From contig JASJOG010000064.1 in assembly GCA_030142905.1 (NCBI GenBank), positions 620,001-684,000 of the forward strand: a DNA stretch of 64,000 nt, given 5' to 3'. Under the pieces are notes generated by a model, which searched no databases, was not told the origin of the DNA, and was given only the letters and a program-made list of their open reading frames with translations. Positions 1 through 12,100 of this stretch are shown here, in pieces (positions within the stretch are counted from its first letter, which is position 1; each line of letters opens with the position of its first letter). A program made the position numbers and the translations under genes. Source of the DNA: Heliopora coerulea. Lineage: Eukaryota > Cnidaria > Anthozoa > Scleralcyonacea > Helioporidae.

Positions 1-133
1 TGTGCATTTTCATCAAATGTTGTGATAAAGGTCGACTTGTGCCATATTACCGAGTAAGTACGCGTGCCGTTTAAATCATCCTACCTGTTGTGTTCTAGTG
101 ATCATGGCGTTCCTATCTCGTCTTCCATTGTAG

Positions 134-3100
134 ATTTTTTCTGGCAAACCAACGTATACTGCTCTACGAAACGAAGAAGGCGATGACAGCTCATATGCCG
201 CCAATCCCGATGCACGGTAATTTGATGTATTTTAGTCTTTTACCGATATATTAGTAAGTAAAGTGCTTTCAGTATCTTTGTCGACGGTTGTTAGAAATGC
301 GAAGCTCAACAAATTAAAGGCAACTGCTGGCCATCTTGATACCTGAGCCTGCTGGCTCCTTGTTCAATTTCTAGAATGACCTTTTCACAACGTGTTATGT
401 AGAGACATGCTCTTCGTCATTCATTTTACCTTCTAGCAAGTGATTCTACTTGGAATCTTGTCGGGTAACATCCCCAGAGTACTTCACTTTTCTACTTTTA
501 ATAATCCCGGCAAGCTTCCTCTTCGTTGTCGCTATCTGCGACACACTTTCGTCGCTCATTATCCTCTTTCTAGATGGTTTTAGATTCGATTCAAGTTCAG
601 TTAAATTCAAGATTCAGGATAGTCTTAGAATCAATCGCTTTTAACCATTTAGCGTCTGAGATAAAAGTTTTGCTAAAATGCTTATTTTCATCTTGGTCAT
701 GCACGTTGCTGTGCAGGGGTGGATCCAGACCGGTTCACTTGGTTTCCGGAAACCCATAAAATTTTCCTAAAAAATGAGCATGCACAATGTATTTGCTTTT
801 ATTGTGTTTATTATCGCTTCTCTCCGCTGGCACCACCGGGCGCCATATTTGGCGGAATTCACCGCAAAATCGAACCGAATGAGCTCAAGGGATTCGCGTA
901 TGGCGTGAGCCATCGCGTGGAAACTCGGAAACCAGTGCTTCTTGCGTGAAGCCCACGGAAACCCATCGAAACTTCATATTATTGGCTAAAACCTCACAGG
1001 CAATTAAAGTGAACCCATCGAAACTGTATTTTATTGGTCAAGCACCTTGAATTAATTAAGGTGAACCCATCGCAAACTCATCATCGATTGGCGCTACAAT
1101 GTGGCTGCGCGTGGACAATCCGTGTGTCGCAAATAAGATTGTTGTCTTTTTGATATTGGGCTCGTTTACGTGACCATTGGCCGGTTCTCTCCCGCAGAAA
1201 TATTGCACTTTATTTAGAATGTCTGGAAACCTGACCAGCTATTTCTCTTTCCGCCGACTTCTGAAAGTGGTGGAAAACGTCGACGGTTCAGGTATGAATG
1301 GCTAGTGCGCTCCCCATGGCTATTAAATGATTTCAAATTAATTGGCCATCCTACCTGTAATTCTTCAGCTCTATCAAGATAATTTGGAACTACATGTATT
1401 TAGCCTTCCTTCCTGCCATTCTGCTGTTGTATGAAGATAATTTGAAACATTTAGCCTTCCTACCTACCAATCTACTGTTGTATGAAGATAATTTTGAACA
1501 TTTAGCCTTCCTACCTGCCATTCTGCAGTTGTATGCAGATGATTTTGAACTAATCAGCCTTCCTACATACCATTCTACAGTGGTATCATGATAATTTTGA
1601 GCTGTTTAGCATTCCTACCTACTATTCTGCTGTTGTATGAAGATAATTTTGAACTATTCAGCCTCCCTACCTGCCATTCTGCAGTTGTATCAAGCCATTG
1701 AGGTCAATTTTGAATTAGTTCAAGATCTTGAAGTACTGGTATGCACCTCTTGCTAAGCTTGGGTATGAGATCCACCTGAACCTAGCTGTATGGTACAGCT
1801 ATTTGTGATGAAGCTTTTGGGGAGGTACTCCATAAATCAGTTTTGCAGCCTTTGTGCTACAAAAATGATTGGTGAAACACTATCCTTTGAAAATTGTGGC
1901 CTCCAAGGTTTGTAGAGTGTATCTATTGGAAGACGTAAGTGATGCTAAAATGGTACAATTTGAGGAATAAAGGTACCTGCATGTTTTTATGAAACGTCTT
2001 CTGAAAATGCAGGAAATTGCATTTCCGAGCATCTAACATTTCAAAATTTTCCGGGGGAGCATGCCCTCGGACCCCCTAGTATTCTCACTCCTGCAGCGCT
2101 CGGAAACCCCTCACAATATTTGCTGGATCCATCCCTGCTGTGCTGTATATAACTTCCCTATATAACCTAAAAGAACCCACCAGGATCTTCAACGACCCTT
2201 TTCACCGCGAACGAGTTTATGGAATCATTCTAGTTTCTAATCGGATCCCATATTTCCGAGCAACGATGTTAAATACTCCACACATAACATGCAAAAGCCA
2301 TTGCCAGCGCAATATTTCAAACAGTGAACTACAAAACAAATTCCGAAAAATAACTTCTTGTAAACTCAAGATCCGAGTAGAATAACAAGAACGCTGAGTT
2401 TGAATTAAACTCGAAATATTACCTTTATTCATCTTTTGTGTGCTATTTAACTCAAATCTTGATATAAGATGTTAATTTTCAGAATTTGGTTTACTTTTTA
2501 CCACACATAACACTTCAAGTCAGTCTTTCTTGCGACCATTTTAAGCTTTCTTGAAGTTAAAATGTCCATAATCTCCATGAAGACTGATCGTGCGATTTCA
2601 GTTCTTCTCCATATTTCCTCTTTGCATATACCGGATTGGTCTGGTTGCTGAGCAAGGCGCTCGATCTTTACCCACTTGCTCCACAGCTTGTCTGTCATTT
2701 TTCAAGTTCATGCACGGAAACTCTTTTGAGCGAGGTGGCTTGGTCGTAAGATTTCAAAATGCAACTGCGTGTGGCCGTGAACGGGGAAGTAAGGGAAATA
2801 CTGCATTAATATTCTGTCTGGAAAATGACAGGTAATTTAATCTTAAAAGTGATTAACAACACTATTTTTTTTTTAATTTCAGAATACAACAAACTGAGAG
2901 CGTTATTTACATAATTGCATTAAGTGACCCAAAGCAAATCGAAAAACAATTAGAAAAGTAAGGGCAACCGAATCTATAAGTGATCATCCTGCATTCAGCA
3001 GTGAGCTAGAAAATACCGAGAACGTCTTCACTCAAATGCTATAATATTTACGTTTGTTACACGATCACCTCTGCTACGTGAAATGTCCGCGTACTGTTTC

Positions 3101-6100
3101 AAAGTTAATTTTGTGTTGCTTTTAATCTTTTCAATAATGCCATATTTTTTATGACACGAATTAATGTATGATTTTCCACCAAGTATGTTTCAAGACATAA
3201 AGATGAAACTTGACCAAATTAACCCTATACATGAAATAAAAATAGAATACTGTGTAGACAGTTATAAATAAGGTAAAAAGTTAAAAGGTTGTTAACTGTC
3301 ATGACTGATCTCAAAGAACTCCAACGTTTCGAGCAAAGGCCCTGCGTCAGAGAAAGAAACGTGTTCACAACGTTAACCCTATAAACCCGTTGCATGTGAA
3401 GTCAAAATTACCGTCTTAGAGACAATTTCAAAGTTTCGACGTTCGAGAGGTCGAAATATGGAGTGCTGCGTATAGGCAGTTTGGAACGAAGTAGAGAAAG
3501 TTTGAAGGTAGTGCTCAATAAGAATAGACAATAATACTATTGACGATGAGAATAGCCAATAAGTCTCCATCTTTAATATCATTTTGTCACCCGTCCGCTC
3601 ATCTTATTGGTTACATTTATCTAAATTTGTTACATTTATAGCAATTCATTTGTTTATAAATATTTTTCCATTAACAGGGGAATGTGTTTTAAGTGTCTAT
3701 CCAGGTTGAGCTTGTTGGAAGTTTTCTAGACTTGGGAGGAGAGGGGGGCAGAAAGTGGTCGCGGGCAAGATCTTGGGATCTATATTACGAATGATCACCT
3801 AGTATCCACGCGACAGTCTACATCCTATCTCAAAAAGAGATTTAATAATGACGTTATTATGACATGCTCCCACAAACGGTATATGAAATATCACGTTTAA
3901 AACATGAATTTTCCCAGGCTTACGTTTCACTCCCAACGAACGGCCTTTGCTCCAAACGTTACCCGTTCGAAAATTTTACAAGTCATTTCACATGTGAAAA
4001 ACATGAATTTGGAACACTTTCACATGTGAAATTTTCGTTTTACATATGCAATGGGAACCTAAGGGTTAGGCTCTCTGGCTTGTGTAACTGAAAACATATA
4101 GTTTGGACTGTTTTTCTTTTGAGGATCTTGTTCTTTTCACTGGGAATCTTACAATTTTTCTTACATAGTCTTGATATTCAAACGACGATGACAATTGATC
4201 ACCGCCTTGAAGCAAGTCGTCAAAACATGTTCGTCTCGGCATTCAGTCGTGTCGTCGGAAACCTTCGAAGGAAACGGGACATTTCAGAAGGTCAATCAAA
4301 ATTGGTATGATCGTAGTAGAACCCTAATAAAGTAAAGCATTTAACTGAGGTGTACGTGCTCAGTTGTTATTCATGATTTCGGTGGTACAAAAGCTTATCT
4401 ACTTAACAAATAGATTATGAGCTCGAAATTTCTCTGAGGTGATTACTTCATAGAAATCGAGAGCGAATAATCTATGTGTTTTAGTAGAAACACTTTTTGC
4501 GAAGAACATTTTTTGTCTTCTCTGGGATTGCACTTTCAAGTAAGCATTCTATTTCGTCTTCAAAAACTTCACAAAAACGAGAGGCGGAAGCCACTTTCGC
4601 TACTCGCTATCTACCGACGAATAGATAGCGAGTAGCGTAGCCAGTCAGAATGCAGCATTTGCAATAGTACTCGACTAAGTTTCTACTAATACCGATTAGA
4701 ATGACTTCTCACCGATGAAAAAAGTTGTATATCGCTTGTATTGGTCAGTCAATGTTTCATCAAAATTCACAATTTCACAATACACTGCGTTTCAGAATTT
4801 GTTTCAGATATGTATATAAGTTTAGGTACCTATGAGATAGCAAGTGAATTAAACCAAGTTTTGTTGTCCTTGATGGTTAAAATCGAAATCTGGTTGGATG
4901 AGGGATGCTTCGTAATCGTCAAATGAAAAGTACGCGTCTCCATCCCAGTAAATACAGTGAAAATCTTTCAAATATAATCCAAAGCGAAATTTTGGAATCC
5001 ACTTGTAACAGGCATTTTTGAAGTAAAACTGAATCTATGTGAAAATATATCAATAATATAATTGAAAATGCGTGTCCCTACTTATAAGTTTATGGTGAAA
5101 AGTTTAGTAACATAAAGGGATTATGCGTTGGAAATTTGACTGCAAACCAATCAGTCTTTAGCTGTGCACTTGATTTTGAAATTTAGGAAAAGTTTTTCTT
5201 TCTGGTTATTGAAATCTATTGTGATATAAAATTAGGCGCGTACAGCTTGACATAAAACATTGGTCTGGCCGAACAGTCTAGTAACAATGAGATTAAAATG
5301 TTAGTATTTGTCACTGGCCTGACTTGCCTTATTCCCTGAAAAATATCCCGAGTCTGCATTACATATATGCGACATGTCAAGAATCTAACCTATCAAAAGT
5401 TCATTTGTCGCCACTTTTTAGTTCTTAGCGAAGCTGCGGGAGCGCCATGACGAAATTTCTGCGAAAAACGCTCGGGAATTTGAAAAGAGATCAACAAAGT
5501 TGAAAAAGAAGATGGAAGCAAAAGCAGAGGTAAGATAAACTGTCAACGCTCAGTAAGGCCACAAATGGCTTGTGCAGCCTGAAAACTTTGGTACAGTGTT
5601 TAAATTGTACTGATCTCTAAATGTAGTGACTTTTAATCGGTAAATATGAGTTCAGAATTCAAAGCACTGATCGTCGTATTTGCACGTTGAAGGGCTTCAC
5701 TCGAGGATGGGCATATTCCGCTACTTTCTCACTGCACAACCTGATCTTGCCTTCTCTACAGAGCCTCTCGATGTGTCATGGGAAGGTTGTGAATACGTTC
5801 GCGAGTACCTCCCAGATCTTGTATAAAATGGCGACTGATCACATCATGCACAATCTCATCGTAAATCCTCCGACAAAGTATTCAATTTTTCTACCACTGC
5901 GAAAAATATCCGTTTAATTCAGTATCGTAAACTTTAAAATTGTGGAATTCCTAAGTTGACGTGGACTTGTCTGTGACATTAAGGATGCCAATCTATTCCA
6001 TGCAAATTTTTAGGAAGATCTGTATGGCCTTTATGGTACCGTGACGTAACCATGACACATCATAAGGGCCTGCAGATGTGGTAGGCAAAGATTGTGGTGG

Positions 6101-9100
6101 AACAATGGAGGTTTCTCTCCTACAAGCAACTTCAGTTATTATCCTACGTTGAATCGGCTTTTTAGACGGTAATAACTGCCATTTTCATTTAGATGGAGGT
6201 TAAACAATTGGATGAAAAGAGGCTCAAAGAAATAGAGGAAGCGAAAAAGAAACTTGACGGATTAGATAAGGTTTGAGCTTGATATAAGAAGCTTAGTAAT
6301 AGATGAAAGATTTTATCATTTTTGGCTTGTCCCGATATGACCTTAGATTTGGTAATATGTCTGATGGAAAGCGTCACTCAACGGTAACAGAGCTTACAGA
6401 AACTATAACAACGGCAGCAAGAACAGCAGGCTATAAATTTAAAAACATGATATTTAACAATTATTCGACGAAGTGGAGGTAAATATCTACAGCATTCACC
6501 GACACTGGGGTGAATAATTGTTTTGGCATATACCTCGAATAATTGTTTTCACATAATTTTTTTTAAAATTTTCAAAACAATTTTGCCGGACTCAGTCAGC
6601 TTGTCGCCCATTCATCATTTGTAAACAAAACATTTTGAACACATCCTGAGTGCATTTATCGCTAAAAAGTAAAAGATATACTAATCTTTGAATACTTTCT
6701 CGCCAAATTTCGTTGCTTTTTTGGTATTGTCTGGCACGGCGACTTCGGTTATTAGAGAAAAGTTCTTCCGTAACTTAAACAAAACTGGACGCCATCTTGT
6801 TTTGCTCGGAGGTGAATAGTGCAAGATATTCCGAGATAGAGGAACCAATCAGATGCAGCGAATTGTATTCACACTACCAATTCGTTAAAGTTATGCGTTA
6901 TTAATGACGATTGCAAATAACGACAGATTTTGATTTTAATTGCGTATATTTTGTTGGTTTGTCTTATTATCATTAATGATATGAGACACTCCAGCAAAAT
7001 AACAATAACAAAAGAAATGGTTGGGCTTAAGACTTTCGATATGTTATCTTGCAGAAAAAAACAAAAGAGGTGCTGAACATGATTGTCCGTTATTACCAGT
7101 CCCTTGAACACGACATGCAGGTAAATCTTCAACTGGAACATGATCTGGAGCAGGAGAAAATTAGAAAGGTGAGCAACAACACGCGACTAGACAGATTTTC
7201 TCGTGTTTTTATTCTTGCTGCTAAATCAATAAAGGTACATGCCCCAGCAAATACTATGAATACTGTCCGAGTAATATTATTTGTCCCCGTAGATATTGTA
7301 AATACTGTCTCAGTATTTTCAAACGAGCACTGAGAGTAAGTCTGTCGATTTAAATTTTAAAAAGATACCGTTGCCAAGTAGATCACTGTCCTGTTGAAAC
7401 CGTGTTTGGATAAGAGAGAAAATGTCAAAATTCAGGAGAGATGAAACAGCAGTATGATTGAAAGTGATAAGCATCCCCCTAGTCAATTATGTTAGTTCTA
7501 TTTTCATAAAAACTTGATTTCTTTAGAAACGTCCCCGACGAAATACGAATGAAATAGAAGATTAGAATAAGTTAAAATTAGTTAAAAATAAGTCAGTGCT
7601 AATTCTTGGTTGCGTACCAGGATGAGGATACCTGTGACCTGGTGCGGTCATCAGGGATGCCACCAAGTTGGACGCGCCTCTTTTCTCAGATTTTTTTTTT
7701 CATATTTTTCTTGAGTGGAATATGAATCCATGTTCTTTGGAATTACCAATCACTTCTCTATATCTATTAGGCAACTGTATTAGCTGGAAACGTGTGCGAA
7801 TTTATATTTATTCTAGCGTATCAAGTATTGGTTACGTGAAAACATGATAGTTCTTGTATGATTCTGACAATTCACAGCTGGATAGTTTGTGGCGTCACAT
7901 ATTCACCATAAAAAAATGATGTGAAAGGTTGAATAATGTGATATGCAATAGCAGACTTAAGATACCAACAGAATAATTCCTGGTTTCGTTTCAGGAACTG
8001 TCAGTTAATAATCGTATCTCCTCGAAAGAGCTCCAGACTAATTTAGTCAAAGAACTCGCCGTAGAGGCCAAGCTAAGCGAGGAGGATGCGGGAAAGTTGG
8101 TCGCAGAACATCTTCAGGCTATTGCTTCCGTCGAGAAAATTCACGACGATGAGAAATCCCGTCAGATCATGGCAGTGGAAATGAGGTTGGCAGAAAGGAA
8201 GGCTTTGGCACAGGAAATGGTATTTTTTTTATGGGTCATCTTAAAGGTTTTACGAGTGTGGATAAATGCATACGTGCACACATGGACAAATGGACACTTA
8301 AAGACATAAATTGATCAACATACCATTGTTTGTTTCATTTAATACAGTGGTTCCCAACCTGGGGTTCGCAAACAATTTTTGGTGGTCCGCCGGGGGTCCG
8401 CGCAAAAGGAACGGGGTCTGCAGAAGGTAACTATTTTTTTTTGGCAAAAGACTACCTGCAATATTGGTTCAACTATTTTTTATTGCAAACTACCAGTCAA
8501 TATCGCAAGTTCCGAAGGGTGTAAGTGTAACTTAAAAACTCGTAATTTTGAGGTCTTAACAGGTCACAGCTTCATCTCGTGTTACATGTAACCACGCTTC
8601 GCCTCTTCACCCCGAGCTTTGTTCTTACAGGAAAAGTTCTCCAGCTTTTATCTGTCCATAAATTAATCATAAGTTCGAAACGATCTGCCACTGGGAAGGT
8701 TGAACTACGAGGATACAATGTTGAGTACTTAAAATTTGGTTTTATTCCATGCCGAGCTGAGCAAAGCAAACCTGAATGCATCTTTTGAGGAGAGATTTTA
8801 AGCAATGAAGCAATGAAACCGACGAAACTGCAGTTTCAGTTGGGGAGGGGGTCTGCCGAGATTTTTAAAATCAGTAAAGGGGTCCCTGGGAAGCAAAAGG
8901 TTGGGAACCACTGATTTAATAGCTTAAACTAAGATGTTTGGGATTGACGGTTTGACGTTTCTGACCAATCTTGTACTTTTCATTATTCAGTTTTCCTGTT
9001 TTTTTCTGAACGTTAGCGCGAGCAAGAGCACCAAGAAGCTAAGGTCTTGTCATTCATGAAAGAAAAATATGAAAACGTTCTGGAAAATTTAGTGAAGTAA

Positions 9101-12100
9101 GGTTATCGCTAAAATCAAGTGTTGTCAAAATATCTCTGTTCAATTTATTCATTATAACATTTGAACAAAATGGCCACCTTAATTGTTTGGTGAGGGTAGT
9201 TGACCTTTTGCATTTTACCGTGGCCAATGCCGGACGATTTTACCTGTCATGCACCATTGGGTTGAAAAAATTGTGGTGATAATAGTCGACGTTTAGTGAC
9301 AGTGGACTACCGTCGATTTTACTCAGCCCAAACCGAGACGACTTTACGTACTAGAGAAAGGTGTCCATTTACTAAAGGGTTAAAAAGACTTGAAGTAGTT
9401 GTTGTTTTATAAAATGATATCTATTAGTTCTTATAGCCATATATGACGGATTCCTTTTGGGTGCCTACTCATCACTGCGGCTTATCAATGATTTATGAGA
9501 CTACTAATATTTGAAAAAGATTTTTTGAATGTTTCACATTTTATTTTGTGCGCTGCCAACTGTTTCACTTTTATAAATGGTCTTTTGCTTGAATTATTCG
9601 ATGATGTCATCTCAGATTTCATTGCAGTTTTCTAGTATCGCTTACATTCACCTGCACATAGATCAAACAAAATCCCTCACACCAAATGCCGTCCACCCCG
9701 TTATAGTCTAACTCGCCTTGTTCCAATCATTTATGCCTAAATCGAAGATATTTCTTCGATAGGACAGAGAAGCTGTCTCTGTAGCTCAAACTGCTACTAT
9801 CTATATACTGACTGACTATCCATGTGAAACTGTTATTGCCTTTGTATTTCAATTGATTTTATTGAGGACTATACTAGTATTTCCAACTTTCAGTGTGATC
9901 TGTGATTCTGTCTGTTACATGATATTTTGTATTATATTTTATTTTATCTGTTATCTAAGTCTTATTAGTATACTACATGCTTTGTTAAATTGTTCAAGAT
10001 TTTATATCCACTAAGTAATCTAACTGCTGGATCTTTCTAGCCCCAATGGTTATTTCAGATAGTTAGTCCTCCTACCATTTATTAATTATGTTAATTTATT
10101 GTATGTAGCTTAAAATGAGTACAAATAAATTCTTGTCTTGTCTTGTCTTGTCTATAGGATACCTATTACACCGAGATTTTATCTAGTTGGTCTAAATCTG
10201 AGTAGAAAGTCCGCGACTTCCTTGCTCCTTTTTGCATTTTTGTTTTCGATTTCATTTCTTTTCGTTTATTATCGTATAGCTAGTGTTAAAGAGTTGAATT
10301 TAAACTCCAATTTCTCCGTCTGGGTTTTTTTCTTTTTTTCAAACCAGTTCTTCCCAAGTGTCCGAAGCTGAGGCGACGGCTTACCGTGAAAAGCTTCTTA
10401 AAGATGTCGAGAACCTTGAGCGAAAATTGAACAAGCAAAGAAGTAGGCAAGAACAAAATCTCCACGACCGTCTTACAGTAATGAAGAAACGGAAACTTCA
10501 AGAAAAAGTTAGTGTTTCTATACATCTGTAAAAATGGTACACTTTAGAAATCTGTTTTCTTCACGCGCTCTCTCTTTCCTTTCAGGAAAAACAGCATCAG
10601 TTAGAACTCAAGAAACTGGAAGATTCACGAAATGACTTTGAGAGTAAGTGTATTGCTAAAATTCGGAGATGTAATGTCATCATTCAGGAATAGACAGAAA
10701 CACACGAATAAAGTTTAATAGAAGTTCACTGACGTTTCGTTGCCGACACGCAACATTTTCAAAGTAATTACAGATGGAAGTATTAAGATATTTATAATTA
10801 CAAAAGGTATCACATTAGGATTAAAGCCAATGAGAATAAGGGAGGTGAAAGATGAGACGAGACAAGTAGAGGAGAGAATTAAAATAAGGCAAGCAGAACG
10901 GAAGTGATGTTTTCATTAAGAGAAAGTTTATGTTTATTGATGAGGAGACTTTCTCTGATAAGTAATTCAAGGGGTGAATTGCAAGAGGAAAGAATAGAGA
11001 AGTCATGAAAGGAGATGGAGTGGCTAGTTTGGGTTGAATGTGTAAGAATGCTAGAACGTGAAGGATGTGAAACTTTCTTGCCAGTCAAAGGCGAAATTCC
11101 CATGTGTTCTGAAATACGCGTGTGTAGGTGACGGCGTGTTTGCCCAATATACAACGCTGCGCAGCATTGACACTTAAATTGATAAACTACATGCGATTTC
11201 AGAAACTTGGGAATAGGGTCTTTGAACTGGAAGAAGGTAGAAAGACGTTTACCAGGTTTTAATACGACATGAAGGTCTATTTGAGGGAAGCAGGAAGAAA
11301 CAAGTTTGATGAGCTTGGTTCGGATTTGTAAAGAATGAGCACCGGTAAAAGCGAGGCAGAAATAGACAACACGTTTAGGGACAGTGATATTGTTAATAGG
11401 AGGAGAAAAGATCTTGTCGAGAAAAATACTTAGTCATCTTAATGTCATCTTATTCCTGAATGATGACATTACATCTCCGAATTTTGAGCTTGGCTCTCAT
11501 CTTCATTTTACGTCTAAGATTTCCGCCCGGTAAGTCTTTAGTGAACATTTTAAGTGTATTGCTCTTTGATTACTAAGTAATTTGAAGTCGGAACGAGATT
11601 GGAATTGGTGGCGAAATAAGAATTCGATGAAGAACTTTCAAATAGCTGTCTTATCGTACATATGCTACAAATAACAGTTTTAACTCAAGGAATTTATCCC
11701 TTTTATAAGTATCTTGAAATTATTCTATGTTGCTATAAAGTCAAAACTATCCGCAATTTCAGTGAAAAGTCCAGTTACAAATGTTTCTTATATTATCTCC
11801 ATAACTTTCCAGAGGCATAGCTGCGACTACCATATTTAGACCCAGGCGCAACCAAGCAATCTTCCACTGCACTACTGTCTTGTGAAAATATTGATGTAAA
11901 AATTAGGACGACTGAAGTCTATAAGAAGTTTGATTTTGCTCAAAAATGTTTCAGAAGTTGTAAGGTTTACTCAGAACAGCAATTTCATTGAATTCGTGTT
12001 TTCAGAATGCTGAAAGTTCACTTACTTTGTAAATCAAATTTTTTAATGTATGATAGATCCAGTTAAAATGTGGCAAGGTTCAAACTAGTTTGACTCTTCC

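Noticed and set aside
2590..2835. Plus-strand frame ending at a GT, considered as an EVC2 exon
   Set aside because: Exon 134-216 joins 2883-2957 directly in phase, and the joined peptide follows limbin. Inserting this piece breaks the frame.
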